DNA of 64,000 nucleotides from Scatomorpha sp040765295 (GCA_040765295.1 JAXGSB010000001.1:1178001-1242000); one strand, 5' to 3'; positions 1-9,442 are shown, counted from the stretch's first letter. A program made the numbers and translations. Notes: generated by a model from the letters alone, not told the origin.

Positions 1-119
1 TTAATGTCAAAAAAAAGAACTCTTGCAGCCATTAAATAAGAATCTCTACTGTATTGCCCATGTATTCCGACCGGAGTAAGTAAAATGAGCAAAAGTAAAA
101 TTAATAATATATAAAGCAC
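1..119 (-). CDS. DUF2953-like membrane protein, N-terminal part (runs off left edge)
   Basis: The complement of the first 119 bases is an open frame that leaves the window. From a GTG at 117-119, preceded at 7 nt by GAGGG (127-131), it begins M-L-Y-I-L-L followed by a strongly hydrophobic stretch ending in LLTPVGIH, then a polar segment and RVLFFDI. An N-terminal membrane segment followed by an R-V-L-F-F type strand is how DUF2953 proteins start, and in Clostridia such a gene commonly follows scpB. A TTG at 123-125 is an alternative start. Only about 39 codons are visible, so the family call is tentative; the function of the family is unknown to me. Confidence 0.5.
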   Translation of the reverse strand, partial: MLYILLILLLLILLTPVGIHGQYSRDSYLMAARVLFFDI

Positions 120-158
120 TATCAATCCCTCATCACCTCCTCAGCTGCTTTCATCTTC

Positions 159-761
159 TTAAATGTTCATACTAAGCTGTTCCGCAGGCTCCTCAATAGC
201 TGAAATCTTTTCTTTAAGATCTTCTAGACTCTCGGAAGCTGTTATATCTGCAAGACCAGGAAGCTCATTAAGGTTTTCCATACCCATTACTCTGAGAAAA
301 TTTTCGCCGGTTTTATAAAGACGAGGGCGTCCCGGAGCATCCAGATGCCCGGCAATTTCTATTAATCCTTTCTCAAGCAGAGAAGATACGGTATACGAAC
401 TGTCTACGCCTCTTACATCATCTATCTGAGCCCTCGTAAGGGGCTGAAGATAAGCTACAACGGCAAGAGCCTCAAGTGCAGCTCGGCTAAGTTTTAGCCC
501 TTTACGTTCTTCTTTTGCCAAGGCAACATAGTCCGAAAAGTCTTCCGATGAACAAAGCTGTAAGGAATCCTCCATTCTTACAAGCTTTATACCGCGATTG
601 TTTTCTTCATAATATTGCTTGAGATTATATGCGCTACTAACTATCTCATCCTCACTAACAGTAAGTATGAGTGATATCTTGGCTATAGGCAACGGCTCCC
701 CACAAGCAAAGAGCATGGCTTCTATTGCATTTTCAATATTCATCTTATCTGTTTCCGGCAT
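159..761 (-). CDS. scpB: Segregation and condensation protein B
   Basis: ScpB (200 aa) is the winged-helix subunit that, with ScpA, bridges the SMC dimer in the bacterial condensin complex and acts in chromosome compaction and segregation. The sequence shows the typical start IENAIEAMLFACGEPL, the central LSRAALEALAVVAYLQPLTRAQI segment split between two winged helices, and the GRPRLYKTGENFL motif near residues 145-160. Length matches the family. It lies 15 nt after scpA and the two are surely co-transcribed. An internal ATG seven codons in is an alternative start without a better ribosome site. Confidence 0.95.
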   Translation of the reverse strand: MPETDKMNIENAIEAMLFACGEPLPIAKISLILTVSEDEIVSSAYNLKQYYEENNRGIKLVRMEDSLQLCSSEDFSDYVALAKEERKGLKLSRAALEALAVVAYLQPLTRAQIDDVRGVDSSYTVSSLLEKGLIEIAGHLDAPGRPRLYKTGENFLRVMGMENLNELPGLADITASESLEDLKEKISAIEEPAEQLSMNI

Positions 762-776
762 TGTTTGAAATCTCTT

Positions 777-1535
777 TCAATTATTATTTATAGCTATTAA
801 ATACAGCTCTTCTTCAATACTGTAAAGTCTGAGTCTCCCCTCAGCACTTAATTCTAAAACTGCTAAAAATGTCGCCACCACCTCTGAAACACTTTTTGCT
901 CCGTAATATATATCTCGAAGTAAAACTTCCTCTCCATCATTAAAAAGGCGCATTATCTCTGTGATTTTTTGCTTCACCCCGTACACTATCCTTGTCGGAG
1001 CGATTCTATTTCGTTCATCTTTTATGATGATTTGCTCAGGGCGTTCAGTAATTAATTTATAGATTGAAAAAAGCAGTTCATTCTTGTCTATCCTAAGATT
1101 ATCTAAACTCCTGTTTTTCGGATTAAGCTCTACTTCCCTTGTATATAAATTCCTACCGCTCTCGCAACGAGTGTCGAAAAAATCCAGCTTCGTTTGAATT
1201 TCTTCAAGCATCAGCTTGTTTTTTTGCTTTTCAAGAGTAGCAATAAGCTCTTCCAGCTCACTTATTTCCTCTTCACTTACAAGCAATGACTTGGATTTGA
1301 GATAAACAAGATATGAAGCCATCTGTACAAACTCGCTCTTAATCTCTAAGCCTTCCTTGACTTGCTCATCTAAATGTTTCAAATACTGTTTGCATATCTC
1401 AGAAATTTCAATATTATGAATCTCTATTTTATTTTTACTGAGGAGCATTAATATCAAGGTGAGCGGACCTTCAAATTTCTCCTTGTCCTCACCGAGAACA
1501 TTTAAGCCGTTAAGTTGAAAATTAATCTCTTCCAT
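777..1535 (-). CDS. scpA: Segregation and condensation protein A (kleisin)
   Basis: ScpA (252 aa) is the kleisin subunit of the SMC-ScpAB condensin complex. Visible features are the N-terminal FEGPLTLILMLLSKNKIEIHNI-type helix that contacts SMC (residues 22-45), a charged coiled middle (EELEELIATLEKQKNKL), and a C-terminal winged-helix segment (VSEVVATFLAVLELSAEGRL) that binds the SMC head. It sits between an M50 peptidase and scpB, 13 nt after the peptidase stop, in the common Clostridia order. Confidence 0.95.
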   Translation of the reverse strand: MEEINFQLNGLNVLGEDKEKFEGPLTLILMLLSKNKIEIHNIEISEICKQYLKHLDEQVKEGLEIKSEFVQMASYLVYLKSKSLLVSEEEISELEELIATLEKQKNKLMLEEIQTKLDFFDTRCESGRNLYTREVELNPKNRSLDNLRIDKNELLFSIYKLITERPEQIIIKDERNRIAPTRIVYGVKQKITEIMRLFNDGEEVLLRDIYYGAKSVSEVVATFLAVLELSAEGRLRLYSIEEELYLIAINNN

Positions 1536-1548
1536 TTTATCACATAAA

Positions 1549-2241
1549 TCAGAAAATATTTATAGAAACAAAAAACTTATATAAAACAAAGGTAAAAAAA
1601 GTGTAGATCTTCGTTGCTAAATTGCCGATAAGATTGACTCCCAATTTCTTTAAAAGATAAATAATGAGCAAAAGTGCGAAAATACCGTATTTCTCAAACC
1701 TAAGAATTTTATAGTAAATCCTATCCGGCAGAACAGAAAAGAGTATCTTTGAACCATCTAATGGCGGAAACGGAAAGAGGTTAAATATGCCAAACGCTAT
1801 ACTCAAATATACTGTTGCCGATAAGATTCGGAGCAACAAATAATGGCGGCTGAGATTTGGAACAGTGATTTCAAAAATAAAAAGAATAAGGAGTACTGCA
1901 AACGCTAAAATGAAGTTTGAAAACGGACCTGCAAACGCAGTAACAGCCATTCCAAACTTCGGGTTTTTGAATTTATCACTCCTGATAGGCACGGGTTTCG
2001 CCCAACCGAAACCAAATATCAAGAGCATAATAAGCCCTATCGGATCTATGTGCTTAAGAGGATTCAAGCTGAGTCTCCCGGCCTCTTTTGCAGTATTATC
2101 ACCAAGCTGCTTTGCCGCAAAAGCATGTGAAAACTCATGAAAGCTCACTGCAAAAAGCGCGGGAATAATCTTTATCAAAAGATTTGAAAGGTATGACCAA
2201 TCCAAATTATTCCAAATATTCTTAAAAGCAGCTATAGCCAC
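1549..2241 (-). CDS. Site-2-protease-like membrane metallopeptidase (M50 family)
   Basis: This 230-aa protein has the intramembrane zinc protease signature HEFSHA (HExxH, around residue 36) in a hydrophobic segment and the second motif FPFPPLDGSKIL (around residue 160), where the Asp completes the zinc site. It belongs to the short M50B proteins related to the SpoIVFB/site-2 protease group that are usually encoded beside scpA. About five membrane segments can be seen. The substrate is unknown; sporulation-specific processing cannot be claimed from this sequence. Confidence 0.88.
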   Translation of the reverse strand: MAIAAFKNIWNNLDWSYLSNLLIKIIPALFAVSFHEFSHAFAAKQLGDNTAKEAGRLSLNPLKHIDPIGLIMLLIFGFGWAKPVPIRSDKFKNPKFGMAVTAFAGPFSNFILAFAVLLILFIFEITVPNLSRHYLLLRILSATVYLSIAFGIFNLFPFPPLDGSKILFSVLPDRIYYKILRFEKYGIFALLLIIYLLKKLGVNLIGNLATKIYTFFTFVLYKFFVSINIF

Positions 2242-2277
2242 ACCTCCCTATTTTCTTGAATATTATAGCAATTCAGT

Positions 2278-2315
2278 AAAAAAAACACAAGAGAAGCGCA
2301 AATATCGCGCTTCTC
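2278..2315 (-). terminator. Terminator of the tig-clpPX-lon-engB operon
   Basis: Perfect 9-bp inverted repeat (GAGAAGCGC at 2291-2299, GCGCTTCTC at 2307-2315). On the minus strand it follows the engB stop and is followed by an eight-T run (2278-2285 read in complement). Confidence 0.85.
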
Positions 2316-2332
2316 CCCGTGCCGAATCAAAT

Positions 2333-2926
2333 TTAGATCTTGTTTAAAATATGGTTAAGAAGTTCGTTTCTGCCGGTGTTTTTAAGTCCGGAATAAAGAA
2401 TTATTTCTTCATCATCATTCAATTTAAGCTCATCTCTAATTATTATTATATTTTCTTCAGCTTTTTTTGATGATATTTTGTCGGATTTATTTGCAACTAC
2501 CACAAAAGGCTTTCCGCTGCCTTTAAACCAAGATGCCATGATTTTGTCATCTGCTGTTGGGCTGTGCCTGGAGTCTACTATGAAGACACCGAAATCAATG
2601 TTGTTGCGGTCGTCAAAAAAACTTCCAACTAATTTTGCCCAAGAGGCCTTAACAGCTTTAGAGACAGCCGCATATCCATATCCAGGAAGGTCAACAAGGT
2701 AAAAGCTGTTGTCAACATTAAAATAATTAATTAAAACCGTCTTTCCCGGGGTAGAGCCTACTCTGGCAAAATTCTTGCGCCGGAGCAGGGAATTAATAAC
2801 CGTTGATTTGCCTACATTGGATTTACCTGCAAATATTACATTCGGTCTTTCTGATTTAATAAAATCTTTTACAGCGGCAGCCGACTTCACAAATTCGACA
2901 TTGTTTATATTAATTTTAGAAGCCAT
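2333..2926 (-). CDS. engB: Ribosome biogenesis GTPase EngB/YsxC
   Basis: EngB (YsxC/YihA, 197 aa) is a GTPase needed for late assembly of the 50S ribosomal subunit. The GTPase motifs are intact: G1 GKSNVGKS at residues 34-41, G3 DLPGYGYA, and G4 NKSDK around residue 147. It follows lon by only 2 nt (lon stop 2929), ending the operon before a strong terminator. The lon-engB order is conserved in Bacillota. Confidence 0.95.
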   Translation of the reverse strand: MASKININNVEFVKSAAAVKDFIKSERPNVIFAGKSNVGKSTVINSLLRRKNFARVGSTPGKTVLINYFNVDNSFYLVDLPGYGYAAVSKAVKASWAKLVGSFFDDRNNIDFGVFIVDSRHSPTADDKIMASWFKGSGKPFVVVANKSDKISSKKAEENIIIIRDELKLNDDEEIILYSGLKNTGRNELLNHILNKI

Positions 2927-2928
2927 GA

Positions 2929-5274
2929 CTATTCTTTAAATCCTGCATTATCCGCAAATGCGAGCGGCACAAGCTCATCCATATGTTCGATGAAAACAAA
3001 GCTGAGCTTGGACCTCACAGTCTGATCAATCTCCTCCAGATCGCTTTCGTTTGCCTTCGGTATAATAACTGTTTTAACACCATATCTGAGAGCCGCCATT
3101 GTTTTTTCCTTAAGACCCCCTATTGCCAAGGCCTTGCCTCTTAAAGAGATTTCTCCCGTCATAGCAATGTCATGTTTCACGGGTCGTTTAGTCAATGCAG
3201 AAATTAGGGCTGTGCATATGGCCAAGCCGGCTGAGGGTCCGTCCTTGGGAATAGCTCCCTCGGGAAAATGTACATGCAAATCAAGCTCTTTATAAAACAT
3301 CGGGTCAATACCCAGCTTATCCGCTCTGGATCTTATATAACTTATGGCAGTCTTGCACGATTCCTTCATAACATCGCCCAGATTACCTGTAAGTTCAACC
3401 TTGCCTGTTCCCGGCATAACCTGAGCTTCCACACTGAGAACGTCTCCTCCGCTTTCAGTCCACGCCAAACCGTTTACAAGACCTATCTCGTCTTTCTTCT
3501 CACTGCTGATATTTTTATACTTGGGCGCACCCAGAAGGTCAAGCAAATTCTCGGGTTTAACATACATGCTCTTGATTTCGCCCTTGGCAATAGCGCTGGC
3601 GCATTTTCTGCATATGGCAGCAATCGCTCTTTCCAAACTTCTGACACCGGATTCTCTGGTATAGTCGCTGATGATTGTCAGGATCGCCGGATCCGAAATT
3701 CTCAGCATATTGCCGTTTATTCCGTGCTTTTTTCTTTGCTTCGGCAAGAGATGCCTTTTGGCTATCTGAAGTTTCTCCTCATCGGTATAGCTTGTAAGCT
3801 CTATTATCTCCATCCTGTCTAAAAGCGGTCTGGGAATTGTGCCGGTTGTGTTTGCCGTTGTTATAAAAAGGACATCAGAAAGATCTAGCGGGATTTCCAA
3901 AAAGTTGTCTCTAAAACTGCTGTTTAGCTTACTGTCAAGAGCTTCCAAGAGCGCAGAGGCCGGGTCGCCCTTATAATCTGAACCTAATTTATCTATCTCG
4001 TCCAGCACCATGACAGGATTCATGCTCTTTGCCTGTATAAGTCCCGTAACTATTCTCCCCGGCATTGCACCTATATAAGTTTTTCTATGCCCTCTAATTT
4101 CAGCCTCATCGTGAACTCCGCCGAGCGCCGCTCTGGCAAGCTTTCTCCCGCTGGCTTTAGCAACTGATATAGCTATGCTTGTCTTGCCTGTGCCCGGGGG
4201 ACCAACCAGGCAAAGAATGTCGCTTCCGGCATTTTCATTCAGCATCCTAACCGCAAAATATTCCAAAATTCTCTCTTTGATTTTATTCAAACCAAAGTGC
4301 TCGTCATCTAAAATTTTGGCTGTCTTTTCCAAATCAATCTTTGTTTTTGAAAACTTGCCCCACGGCACATCCAGACAGGTGTCCAGATAATTTCGTATAA
4401 CGGAAGCCTCAGCAGAGCCAAAAGGCTGTTTTGACAGTCTTCTCGTTTCTTTTAAAAGCTTTTGTTCGCTCTCTTCAGGAAGACCCAAGGCAAGTATTTT
4501 GTCGGTATATTCCTCAATCTCCTGAAAGCTGTCGTCTTCGCCGAGTTCCGATTGAATTACCTTCATCTGTTCTCTCAGAAAATATTCCTTTTGACTCTTT
4601 GACATCTGCTTATTGGTGCTGATATTGAGATCTCTCTCAATTTGCAAATAGTTAATTTCCTGCTCCAAAAGCTCACAGAGCCTTATAAGTCTATTCGACG
4701 CTCTTCTCTCTTCAAGCAGCTCCTGTTTTTGAGCGGGTCTCAAATAAATATTTTGAGCTATGTAGTCGGCAACATAGGCAAAATTGTCGTTATCCATAAT
4801 GTTGGCAACCGTTTCCTTGGCCAAATTACCGGACTCACTGGCATATTCCGCAAAAAGCATAATGCTTTTTCTTCTCAGTGTTTCTATTCTTGCATTATGG
4901 GCCTCAGCTATATCCGGCAGAAGTTCTACTTCGGCTGATATCATAGTGTCTGTAAAGTTAAACGAGTTTATTTTGCCTCTGGCTAAACCCTCAACCATCA
5001 ATCTGATAAGTTTACCTCCCGGCTGTCTGAGAAGCTGACGGATTTTACAGACAGTACCTATTCTATACAGGTCTTTTTCTGCAGGAGATTCCTTTGACAG
5101 CTCTTTTTGAGCGGAAAGAAAGATAATTTGATCTGCGTTCATAGCTTTATTTAAGGCAGCTATCGAAACAGCTCTCTCTACATCGAGATTCAAAAGCATT
5201 CCGGGAAAAACACTTAAGCCCCTGAGCGGTAAAAGCGGAAGCTCTCTCTTTTTAAAATTTATTGTTCTGTTCAT
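2929..5274 (-). CDS. lon: ATP-dependent protease Lon (LonA type)
   Basis: Cytoplasmic AAA+ serine protease that degrades misfolded and regulatory proteins. The 781-aa sequence has the N-terminal substrate-binding domain (starting LPLLPLRGLSVFPGM), Walker A GPPGTGKT at 358-365, Walker B VMVLDEIDKL, and a C-terminal Lon_C domain with the catalytic Ser in KDGPSAG (about residue 677) and Lys in GGLKEK (about 720). Length matches B. subtilis LonA. A hairpin terminator lies between clpX and lon, so lon expression may be partly uncoupled from clpX. Confidence 0.97.
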   Translation of the reverse strand: MNRTINFKKRELPLLPLRGLSVFPGMLLNLDVERAVSIAALNKAMNADQIIFLSAQKELSKESPAEKDLYRIGTVCKIRQLLRQPGGKLIRLMVEGLARGKINSFNFTDTMISAEVELLPDIAEAHNARIETLRRKSIMLFAEYASESGNLAKETVANIMDNDNFAYVADYIAQNIYLRPAQKQELLEERRASNRLIRLCELLEQEINYLQIERDLNISTNKQMSKSQKEYFLREQMKVIQSELGEDDSFQEIEEYTDKILALGLPEESEQKLLKETRRLSKQPFGSAEASVIRNYLDTCLDVPWGKFSKTKIDLEKTAKILDDEHFGLNKIKERILEYFAVRMLNENAGSDILCLVGPPGTGKTSIAISVAKASGRKLARAALGGVHDEAEIRGHRKTYIGAMPGRIVTGLIQAKSMNPVMVLDEIDKLGSDYKGDPASALLEALDSKLNSSFRDNFLEIPLDLSDVLFITTANTTGTIPRPLLDRMEIIELTSYTDEEKLQIAKRHLLPKQRKKHGINGNMLRISDPAILTIISDYTRESGVRSLERAIAAICRKCASAIAKGEIKSMYVKPENLLDLLGAPKYKNISSEKKDEIGLVNGLAWTESGGDVLSVEAQVMPGTGKVELTGNLGDVMKESCKTAISYIRSRADKLGIDPMFYKELDLHVHFPEGAIPKDGPSAGLAICTALISALTKRPVKHDIAMTGEISLRGKALAIGGLKEKTMAALRYGVKTVIIPKANESDLEEIDQTVRSKLSFVFIEHMDELVPLAFADNAGFKE

Positions 5275-5298
5275 TTAAATTCCTCTCGTAAAATCTAT

Positions 5299-5329
5299 AA
5301 AAAGTGGGCACAGCATTTCGCCTGCCCAC
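5299..5329 (-). terminator. Terminator or attenuator between clpX and lon
   Basis: GTGGGCA (5304-5310) pairs with TGCCCAC (5323-5329); on the minus strand the stem follows the clpX stop and is followed by a T5 run. Because lon lies 60 nt downstream, it may act as a partial terminator. Confidence 0.7.
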
Positions 5330-5335
5330 AAAAAT

Positions 5336-6604
5336 TCAGCTTACTGCAGCCTCTATGTCCTTGCTGTTTGACCTGATTATTTTGGCTTGGCTCTTCCCTC
5401 TTATCATATCTTCCGTAATAACAACTTTTTTGATGCTCGGGTCGGAAGGTACGTCAAACATTATCTGGGTCATAACTGATTCTATAATAGTTCTAAGACC
5501 TCTGGCGCCAATTTTCAGCTCCATAGCCCTCTCTGCTATTGCCTCAAGCGCCTTGTTCTCAAAACTGAGCTCAACATCATCTAAGCTCAAAAGCTCTTTA
5601 TATTGCTTTACAAGAGCATTCTTGGGTTCTGTCAGAACTCTTACCATATCCTCCTTAGAAAGCGGCGCCAATGACGAAATATTCGGCAGGCGTCCTATAA
5701 GCTCGGGAATTATACCAAACTTCAAAAGATCGTGGGACTGTACTTGAGCGAGCAGCTCTCCGGTATCTCTTTCTCCTCCGGAAATTTCCGATTCGAAGCC
5801 GATTACATTTTTTCTTACTCGTCTCTCAATAATCTTATCCAAACCGTCAAAAGCTCCGCCGCATATGAACAAAATGTTATCAGTTTTAACTTGTATCATC
5901 TCCTGTTGCGGATGTTTGCGGCCTCCCTGCGGAGGAACAAAAGCTGTTGTACCTTCAAGTAATTTCAAAAGTGCCTGCTGCACTCCCTCTCCCGAAACAT
6001 CTCTTGTAATCGAGGCATTTTCGCTCTTGCGGGCTATCTTGTCTATCTCATCTATATAGAGTATGCCTCCCTCCGCCCGCCCAACATCGAAATCGGCAGC
6101 CTGCAAAAGCCTTAGGATTATGTTTTCAACATCGTCTCCGACATATCCCGCTTCTGTGAGAGTTGTCGCATCGGCAATTGCAAAAGGCACATTGAGGGAC
6201 TTTGAAAGTGTCTCGGCAAAAAGAGTTTTTCCGCTGCCCGTAGGACCAATTAGCAGAATGTTGCTCTTATCAAGCTCCACATCAGACTTTTCCAAATTTT
6301 GAATTCGTTTGTAATGATTATAAACAGCAACCGAAAGCACAAGCTTGGCATTTTCTTGTCCGATTACATATTTATCAAGCTCGGATTTTATTTCTGCAGG
6401 TATCGGAATCGTCTTGATTTCAAGTCTGCTTTTTTGGTTTCGGCTATCAAAAGATTTCTCTTTGCTATCCGAAATAATCCCGACACACAGCTTTATACAA
6501 TCATCGCAGATATATGAATCATTTCCAACAATCAGCCTATTTACCATAGACTGCGGTCTGCCGCAAAATGAGCATCTTATTTCTTTGTTGTCTTTTTGCT
6601 TCAT
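5336..6604 (-). CDS. clpX: ClpX ATPase subunit of ClpXP protease
   Basis: AAA+ unfoldase that feeds substrates to ClpP. The 422-aa protein has the N-terminal zinc-binding domain with four cysteines (C11, C14, C33, C36), Walker A GPTGSGKT at 120-127, the GYVGDDVE motif, Walker B ILYIDEIDKI, and the VIGFESE segment matching the IGF loop that docks on ClpP. It starts 21 nt after the clpP stop. Confidence 0.97.
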   Translation of the reverse strand: MKQKDNKEIRCSFCGRPQSMVNRLIVGNDSYICDDCIKLCVGIISDSKEKSFDSRNQKSRLEIKTIPIPAEIKSELDKYVIGQENAKLVLSVAVYNHYKRIQNLEKSDVELDKSNILLIGPTGSGKTLFAETLSKSLNVPFAIADATTLTEAGYVGDDVENIILRLLQAADFDVGRAEGGILYIDEIDKIARKSENASITRDVSGEGVQQALLKLLEGTTAFVPPQGGRKHPQQEMIQVKTDNILFICGGAFDGLDKIIERRVRKNVIGFESEISGGERDTGELLAQVQSHDLLKFGIIPELIGRLPNISSLAPLSKEDMVRVLTEPKNALVKQYKELLSLDDVELSFENKALEAIAERAMELKIGARGLRTIIESVMTQIMFDVPSDPSIKKVVITEDMIRGKSQAKIIRSNSKDIEAAVS

Positions 6605-6625
6605 AATAAAATGCCTTGCCTTAGT

Positions 6626-7207
6626 TTATCTGTGTGTAATTACTCTGTCAATAATCCCATACTCCACGGCTTCTTCAGCGGTCATGAAGTAGTCTCGCTC
6701 GGTATCTCTTTCTATTACCTTTACCGTCTTTCCGGTAATCTCAGATAGAATTTTATTTAACTTCGCTTTGATTTTAAGAATCTGTTCAGCCTGAATCTGA
6801 ATGTCGCTGGCCTGTCCGCGGCTGCCGCCCGAAGGCTGATGAATCATTATCTCTGAATTTGGAAGAGCTAAGCGCTTGCCCTTTGTGCCTGCCGCCAGCA
6901 AAAACGCGCCCATTGAGGCAGCCATACCAAAGCAAATTGTAGACACATCACACTTTATATACTGCATAGTATCATAAATTGCCAATCCGGATGTGACCGC
7001 TCCTCCGGGGCTGTTTATATAGAAAGCTATATCCTTGTCAGGATCCTGCGACTCAAGATAAAGCAGCTGCGCTACAACCAGACTTGCGGTTGTATCGTTT
7101 ACCTCCTCTGAGAGCATAATTATTCTGTCATTCAGAAGTCTCGAAAATATATCGTAGGAACGTTCACCGCGTGATGTCTGCTCTACTACATATGGAACTA
7201 AACTCAT
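6626..7207 (-). CDS. clpP: ClpP proteolytic subunit
   Basis: Tetradecameric serine peptidase partner of ClpX. The full catalytic triad is present at canonical numbering: Ser98 in GMAASMG, His123 in MIHQPSGG, and Asp172 in RDTERDYF. Its 193-aa length and the N-terminal axial-loop sequence (VPYVVEQTSRGERSYDIFSRLL) are standard, so no alternative start is needed. It is encoded between tig and clpX. Confidence 0.98.
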   Translation of the reverse strand: MSLVPYVVEQTSRGERSYDIFSRLLNDRIIMLSEEVNDTTASLVVAQLLYLESQDPDKDIAFYINSPGGAVTSGLAIYDTMQYIKCDVSTICFGMAASMGAFLLAAGTKGKRLALPNSEIMIHQPSGGSRGQASDIQIQAEQILKIKAKLNKILSEITGKTVKVIERDTERDYFMTAEEAVEYGIIDRVITHR

Positions 7208-7270
7208 AACTGCACCTTCTTTCCGATTATTTTAATTGCTTAAAAACATTGCTGTGTCCTGTTGTTATAA

Positions 7271-8614
7271 TTAATCCTCGGAGGACTCGGAGCTTTCCGG
7301 CTCATCTTCTGTCGGCTCTGTCGCATCAGCCTCTTCAGGAGTGATTTTAACTCCCGAATCATAAATTATATTTGCAGCATTTCTGCGAAGAATGTCACGC
7401 CTCAAAAGCTCTTCATCAATTTCTTTCTTAATTGTTTCAATGTCAAGCTTGAGTTCTTCCTGCATCTCTTTATAGCTTTCTTCAAGCTCTTCCTCACTGA
7501 CACTCAACTCTTCGACCTCGACAATTTTATCGAGCAGAAGCTCCATCTTGGCCTTGGAGCGAGCAGGAGCTTCCATCATATTCATAAAGCTGCTTTCGTC
7601 GAGACCGAGATACATGAAAATCTGCTCTCTGGGTGTTGTGGGCGGAATACCAAGTTTACTTGCGTAATCGCGAAGCAGTTCTTCGCATGTCTCTTGGATA
7701 AGAGCCTGAGGCATATCTACTTGCATATTAGAGACAGCTTTCTCCAGAAGTCCCGATTTAAAATGTGAATCAGAGGCTTTCCCGGCTTCTTCTTTTATCT
7801 TTTTAAGGAGATTTTCGCTGTACTCTTCCATTGTATCAAATTCAGAGATGTCCTGCGCAAAATCGTCATCAAGTTCGGGGAGTCTTGTCTCGCGAATTAC
7901 CTTAATCTTTACTTTAAATGCAGCCTCTTTGCCGGCCAAATCACCGCCATAATTTTCGGGGAATGTCACATTAATATCTTTTTCTTCGTCAAGATTCATA
8001 CCGACGAGTTGCTCCTCAAATCCGGGAATAAAGGAGCCTGAACCGACTTCAAGTGAATAGTCTTCAGCTTTGCCGCCCTCAAAAGCAACACCGTCAACGA
8101 AACCTTCAAAATCAAGAACTATCATGTCGCCATTTTGAACCGGCCTCTCCACTTCAACATAGCGTGCATTCTTTTTTCTCACGGCTTCTATTTCTTGCTC
8201 AAGCTCTTTTTCACCGATTTCATGTTCCTCATATACGGCCTCAAGGTTTTTATACTGACCAAGTGTTACTTCAGGATAAAGTTCTGTTGAAAAGCTCATG
8301 ACAAAGCCGCCATCTTCTTCGGCATTGTAGTCAATAAGGCTGGGAGTTCCTATGTTCTTTATTTTCTCAGTTTTAACTGCAAAATCAAAAGCCTCGGGCG
8401 CAAGCTCGGCAACAGCCTCCTCATGGAAAACATCAGCTCCATAAAGTCCCTCCGCAACCTTGCGCGGCACCTTACCCTTGCGGAAACCGGGCACCTGTAT
8501 GCTGCCCTTTACTCTCTTATATGCGGCACTAAGCGCCTTATCAAAAGCTTCTGCATTTACTTCGACTTGGAAAAAAGCTTTGTTATCTTTTTTCTCGTAA
8601 TTTTTTACTAACAT
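7271..8614 (-). CDS. tig: Trigger factor
   Basis: Ribosome-bound chaperone with peptidyl-prolyl isomerase activity. Domains in order: N-terminal ribosome-binding domain with PGFRKGKVPRKV, an FKBP-like PPIase domain (GDMIVLDFEGFVDG to the VGMNLDEEKDINVTFPE segment), and a helical C-terminal arm ending in an acidic tail rich in Glu, Ser and Asp. I prefer the ATG at 8612-8614 (447 aa, beginning MLVKNYEKKD), which has GGGGAG about 10 nt upstream, over an in-frame ATG at 8635 that lacks a ribosome site. It is the first gene of the tig-clpP-clpX-lon-engB group. Confidence 0.95.
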   Translation of the reverse strand: MLVKNYEKKDNKAFFQVEVNAEAFDKALSAAYKRVKGSIQVPGFRKGKVPRKVAEGLYGADVFHEEAVAELAPEAFDFAVKTEKIKNIGTPSLIDYNAEEDGGFVMSFSTELYPEVTLGQYKNLEAVYEEHEIGEKELEQEIEAVRKKNARYVEVERPVQNGDMIVLDFEGFVDGVAFEGGKAEDYSLEVGSGSFIPGFEEQLVGMNLDEEKDINVTFPENYGGDLAGKEAAFKVKIKVIRETRLPELDDDFAQDISEFDTMEEYSENLLKKIKEEAGKASDSHFKSGLLEKAVSNMQVDMPQALIQETCEELLRDYASKLGIPPTTPREQIFMYLGLDESSFMNMMEAPARSKAKMELLLDKIVEVEELSVSEEELEESYKEMQEELKLDIETIKKEIDEELLRRDILRRNAANIIYDSGVKITPEEADATEPTEDEPESSESSED

Positions 8615-8640
8615 TTTTGTGGACTCCCCTATCATTAATT

Positions 8641-8674
8641 AAAAATTATTAAAATTCGCGATAAGAATCGCGAA
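8641..8674 (-). terminator. Hairpin between phosphoesterase gene and tig
   Basis: TTCGCGAT (8655-8662) and ATCGCGAA (8667-8674) form an 8-bp stem with a 4-nt loop. On the minus strand it is followed by a U-rich stretch, fitting a terminator for the upstream operon just ahead of tig. Confidence 0.65.
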
Positions 8675-8724
8675 ATATTATAACAGAATTAAGCAGTTAA
8701 ATCAAATAATACTATACTATTGAC

Positions 8725-9426
8725 TTAAGCATATTGTGGCGGAGCAATCAGTTTCGGACTAAAGTTCAGATAATCTGCAGATATCAGTTCGAAATAAATC
8801 CCGGCATAATCTCCTATAAAAGCGGTATTTATGCCTTTGCCGTGGAGATGTCCATAGGCACAGTAACGCACATCATGCTTTTGCATAACTTCAATTATTT
8901 CACAGCACTCGTAAGTTTTTGTTTTGGGGGGATAATGCAAAAAACAAAGCTTTTCAATGTTTCCGACATCTTTTAAAGAGCTCTCAAGCCTCATGCACTC
9001 TCGCCTTATTATTTTGGCATCGTGCTCGCTGCCGCATTCCTCCTCACAAAACCATCCCCTGGTTCCGCAAATCGCGAAGTTTTCATATATAAAGAAGTTA
9101 TTGTGAAGGAAATCAATGCTTCTTAAGTTGTTTTCATTCAATATCCGCTTCATTTTTCCCACACCCTCCCACCAGTAGTCATGATTGCCCTTAAGCAAAA
9201 TCTTTCTACCCCTAAAGCTCTCAATAAATTTAAAGTCATTGAGAGCCTCTTTTATGTTCATTGCCCAAGATGTGTCTCCACATATAATAATTGTGTCTTC
9301 ATCTTTAAGCTTTAAAAACCCATCTTTAATTTTTTCTATATAATTTTCCCATGGGCCGCCGAAAATATCCATCGGCTTATCAGTCCCAAGCGAAAGATGC
9401 AAGTCACCAATGGCGTATAATGCCAA
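8725..9426 (-). CDS. Calcineurin-like metallophosphoesterase
   Basis: 233-aa protein with the metal-binding motifs of the calcineurin-like phosphoesterase fold: GDLHL near residue 7, GDTSW around 50, GNHDYWW near 80, and GHLHGKG near 193. The fold hydrolyses phosphomono- or diesters with two metal ions; the substrate cannot be read from the sequence. It ends with an aromatic/proline tail (APPQYA). It follows thrC by 16 nt and probably shares its transcript. Confidence 0.85.
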   Translation of the reverse strand: MALYAIGDLHLSLGTDKPMDIFGGPWENYIEKIKDGFLKLKDEDTIIICGDTSWAMNIKEALNDFKFIESFRGRKILLKGNHDYWWEGVGKMKRILNENNLRSIDFLHNNFFIYENFAICGTRGWFCEEECGSEHDAKIIRRECMRLESSLKDVGNIEKLCFLHYPPKTKTYECCEIIEVMQKHDVRYCAYGHLHGKGINTAFIGDYAGIYFELISADYLNFSPKLIAPPQYA

Positions 9427-9442
9427 GCTCTACCTCTCTTTT

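Noticed and set aside
8655..8674. CIRCE-like inverted repeat upstream of tig
   Set aside because: The sequence (TTCGCGAT/ATCGCGAA) does not match CIRCE (TTAGCACTC/GAGTGCTAA), and a T-rich tail fits a terminator.
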